Of a stretch of 8,075 nucleotides of DNA, positions 7,073 through 8,075 are shown one piece after another. The stretch is from Planctomycetales bacterium (GTDB taxonomy: Bacteria; Planctomycetota; Planctomycetia; Pirellulales; UBA7805). Made by a program: the position numbers and the translations under genes. Position 1 is the stretch's first letter; every line of letters begins with the position of its first letter. Location of the stretch: assembly GCA_011772275.1 (NCBI GenBank), contig WVZU01000364.1, positions 1 through 8,075 on the forward strand, read 5' to 3'. The notes under the pieces were generated by a model, which made no database searches, was not told the DNA's origin, and was given only the letters and a program-made list of their open reading frames with translations.

Positions 7073-7100
7073 AGTATAAAAATCGGCGGACCACAGACAA
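7073..7100 (-). promoter_or_regulatory. Probable thrS promoter
   Basis: On the minus strand TTGTCT (7100-7095) and TATACT (7078-7073) are separated by 16 nt, a good sigma-70-type match. Transcription would start near 7066, giving a leader of only about 20-25 nt with a GAGGA ribosome binding site. That leaves no room for a long thrS operator of the E. coli type. Confidence 0.55.
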
Positions 7101-7251
7101 GACACAACCGCCGAGGGGCGGCGGCGGCCAGCGGGGCGCAGCGGCAGAAAGTCCAGATTTACGGGCCGGCGATGGCCAGGCGGCCTTTCACAGAGGCGGG
7201 ACCGACAGGGGATCTCGGTTGCCCAGGGACCATTCGCCTGGCGATACCCGC

Positions 7252-7278
7252 CGCGACACCACCGCGCGACACCACCGC
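7252..7278. repeat. Exact 13-nt tandem duplication
   Basis: GCGACACCACCGC occurs at 7253-7265 and again at 7266-7278 without a gap. The identity extends one base to the left. It looks like a recent slippage or duplication event in non-coding DNA. Confidence 0.9.
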
Positions 7279-7323
7279 CGCTCGCCTGGCCGATCCCAGG
7301 TTCCGCCGCCAACAGCTGCTGGT

Positions 7324-7364
7324 CCCCGCTCCCCCCAGCCCCCACCTGCCCTCTCGCCCCCCCC
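7324..7364 (-). other. G-quadruplex-type tract (C-runs on the plus strand)
   Basis: C-runs of 4, 6, 5, 3 and 8 (7324-7327, 7331-7336, 7339-7343, 7349-7351, 7357-7364) put five G-runs on the minus strand with short loops. It lies about 225 nt upstream of the thrS promoter. Quadruplex formation is inferred from the pattern only. Confidence 0.55.
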
Positions 7365-7445
7365 TCACCCTGATCAGGTACCGCCTGGGCAAACCTTACC
7401 AGTCCTGCGGAAAATAGGACCGGCTGCCAGGACCATTTACCCACT

Positions 7446-7474
7446 TTTTCATGACGGGGCATAGACGATAAAAT
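7446..7474 (+). promoter_or_regulatory. Possible plus-strand promoter before tRNA-Val
   Basis: TTTTCA (7446-7451), 17-nt spacer, TAAAAT (7469-7474): four and five matches to the sigma-70 consensus. The decamer GACGATAAAA covers the -10 (7464-7473) and is repeated at 7494-7503, so there may be a second -10 or a paired protein site. It is the best promoter candidate seen for the downstream RNA and the tRNA. Confidence 0.4.
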
Positions 7475-7480
7475 GAGGAA

Positions 7481-7605
7481 AGGTCGCGGACAGGACGATA
7501 AAAACAGATGAGTCAGTTTACGTGTGGTATCTATCTTGGCTGGGTAGGATTAAGCACGTGAGTTGGCTTGAGGGGACTCCTGCCGCGGCAAGTCCCCTTT
7601 TATTT
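7481..7605 (+). ncRNA. Candidate structured small RNA or tRNA leader
   Basis: Predicted transcript of about 120 nt from the promoter at 7446-7474 to the T-tract at 7598-7606. It can form an outer stem ACGTG (7520-7524) with CACGT (7555-7559) that encloses CTATC (7531-7535) with GGTAG (7543-7547), and then the terminator-like hairpin. No Rfam family is recognised; it lacks the signatures I know for SRP RNA, 6S RNA or tmRNA. It may instead be only the 5' leader of the tRNA. Confidence 0.3.
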
Positions 7606-7606
7606 T
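7571..7606 (+). terminator. Intrinsic terminator-like hairpin directly before tRNA-Val
   Basis: AGGGGACT (7571-7578) pairs exactly with AGTCCCCT (7591-7598); an inner TGC/GCA stem around CGCG extends it past a CC bulge. The sequence TTTTATTTT follows the last C. This is a strong Rho-independent terminator pattern for plus-strand transcription. The mature tRNA begins at the next base after the T-tract. Confidence 0.7.
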
Positions 7607-7680
7607 GGGCGATTAGCTCAGTTGGCTAGAGCACTAGCTCGACAAGCTAGGGGTCACTGGTTCGAGCCCTGTATCGCCCA
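7607..7680 (+). tRNA. tRNA-Val (anticodon GAC)
   Basis: A 74-nt cloverleaf. The acceptor GGGCGAT pairs with ATCGCCC (7673-7679); D stem GCTC/GAGC; anticodon stem CTAGC/GCTAG with loop TCGACAA, so the anticodon is GAC at 7641-7643, reading GUC. The discriminator base is A (7680), as expected for valine. The T arm is ACTGG-TTCGAGC-CCTGT and has one T-T mismatch (positions 51 and 63, bases 7658 and 7670), where a CCAGT strand would pair fully. CCA is not encoded: the sequence continues CTG after the discriminator, so CCA must be added after transcription. Confidence 0.93.
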
Positions 7681-7689
7681 CTGGTTGAC

Positions 7690-7754
7690 GCGTAAGGGTT
7701 TACGCAACCCGCCTGCGGGCGGTGCGACCGACCGGAAAGTTGTAGCCCTACAAC
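7690..7754. repeat. Three small palindromes just after tRNA-Val
   Basis: GCGTAA-GGGT-TTACGC (7690-7705), CCGCC-TGCG-GGCGG (7709-7722) and GTTGTAG-CC-CTACAAC (7739-7754). All have perfect arms. None is followed by a T-tract, so they do not form a canonical terminator, though the first could mark the 3' end of the tRNA precursor. They may be dispersed genomic palindromes. Confidence 0.7.
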
Positions 7755-7946
7755 CTATCGGAGGTCCACCAGGCCCGCATGACGCGTCCCCAGGTATTCC
7801 CGGCACAACTCTTCTGGTCAGGCGTTCGTCCAGCTCAGCGGCCGGCACGTCTAGCTCGGCCGGCATCAAAGACCCAAAAGCCAGCCGCGGTACCCGCAGG
7901 CCATCGCAAAGTGGCTCGAGGCCGCGTCTCGGAGTTTCCCGACGAG
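7755..7946. other. Gene-free stretch between the palindromes and the repeat cluster
   Basis: Open frames on both strands lack family motifs. The only internal structure seen is the octamer GGCCGGCA, present twice about 20 nt apart. With the flanking repeats this looks like non-coding intergenic DNA. Confidence 0.4.
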
Positions 7947-8075
7947 TGTCAGCACCCCGGCTGCTGAGTGCCATCCTGAGGGGAAGCGATGGCGTTTGTG
8001 ACTGGGGTCGGGCTTGAGCAGCCGGGGTGCTTGGCGGCTGACGGTATTGTCAGCACCCCGGCTGCTGAGTGCCAT
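7947..8075. repeat. Direct and inverted repeat cluster, cut by the window edge
   Basis: A 28-nt sequence (7947-7974) recurs exactly at 8048-8075, 101 nt further on, and the second copy reaches the window end. Its core AGCACCCCGGCTGCT (7951-7965 and 8052-8066) has an exact inverted copy at 8017-8031. The 8017-8031/8052-8066 pair forms a 15-bp hairpin with a 20-nt loop. GCCATC/GATGGC lies between the copies. The pattern suggests a tandem array of palindromic units with a period near 101 nt that continues to the right. Frames starting MALSSRGAD on the minus strand come from the repeat itself. Confidence 0.85.

Larger units (their letters stand above)
7102..7445. other. Gene-free stretch upstream of thrS
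   Basis: GC-rich, with C-runs and short repeats. Open frames on both strands are low-complexity (Arg, Pro, Ala) and have no family features, so no gene is called. It contains the 13-nt tandem repeat and the C-tract listed separately. No further promoter was seen beyond the thrS one and the one at 7446-7474. Confidence 0.5.

Noticed and set aside
7655..7686. Octamer CACTGGTT repeated in the tRNA T arm and after the tRNA, as a possible att duplication
   Set aside because: Only 8 bp, 24 nt apart, with no integrase or island in view.
7947..8075. CRISPR array
   Set aside because: Only two direct copies, the intervening sequence contains an inverted copy, and there are no cas genes; it fits a palindromic repeat family better.

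Overview
The window carries the translation gene cluster thrS-infC-rpmI-rplT-pheS-pheT, all on the minus strand and in the same order as the classical E. coli cluster, plus a tRNA-Val(GAC) gene on the plus strand at the right end. The sequence is GC-rich. The forms of PheT (no tRNA-binding insert after the N-terminus), L20 (starting [11 protein letters not shown]) and IF3 suggest a planctomycete, probably Pirellulales. That is an inference from remembered family resemblance, not from a search.

Region by region, in transcription order of the minus strand. Upstream of thrS lies a C-rich stretch without a gene (7102-7445). thrS (7043-4978) is complete except for a single-base frameshift at codon 128. 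A 159-nt gap holds an extended -10 promoter and a leader hairpin for infC (4818-4309). A 454-nt gap full of GC-rich hairpins ends in a promoter for rpmI (3854-3651) and rplT (3575-3213). pheS (3207-2191) follows with almost no gap. Between pheS and pheT are 487 nt that are not explained by the cluster. They contain a 44-codon ORF with a strong AAGGAGG ribosome binding site and three clustered Phe codons (2142-2008), a 10-bp inverted repeat, and a G-quadruplex-type G-tract right before pheT. pheT (1703 to beyond base 1) is open to the left edge.

On the plus strand, a possible promoter (7446-7474) leads into about 120 structured nucleotides ending in a terminator-like hairpin with a T-tract. 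The mature tRNA-Val begins immediately after that T-tract (7607). Downstream of the tRNA are three small palindromes, then a repeat cluster with 28-nt direct copies 101 nt apart and an inverted copy between them. The cluster runs off the right edge.

The genes work together in translation: two aminoacyl-tRNA synthetases (threonine; phenylalanine as a PheS/PheT heterotetramer), initiation factor 3, and two large-subunit ribosomal proteins, of which L20 is a known feedback regulator in other bacteria. The points most worth checking are the thrS frameshift, the Phe-rich small ORF before pheT, and the structured transcript and terminator abutting the tRNA. No new defence or mobile system is visible.
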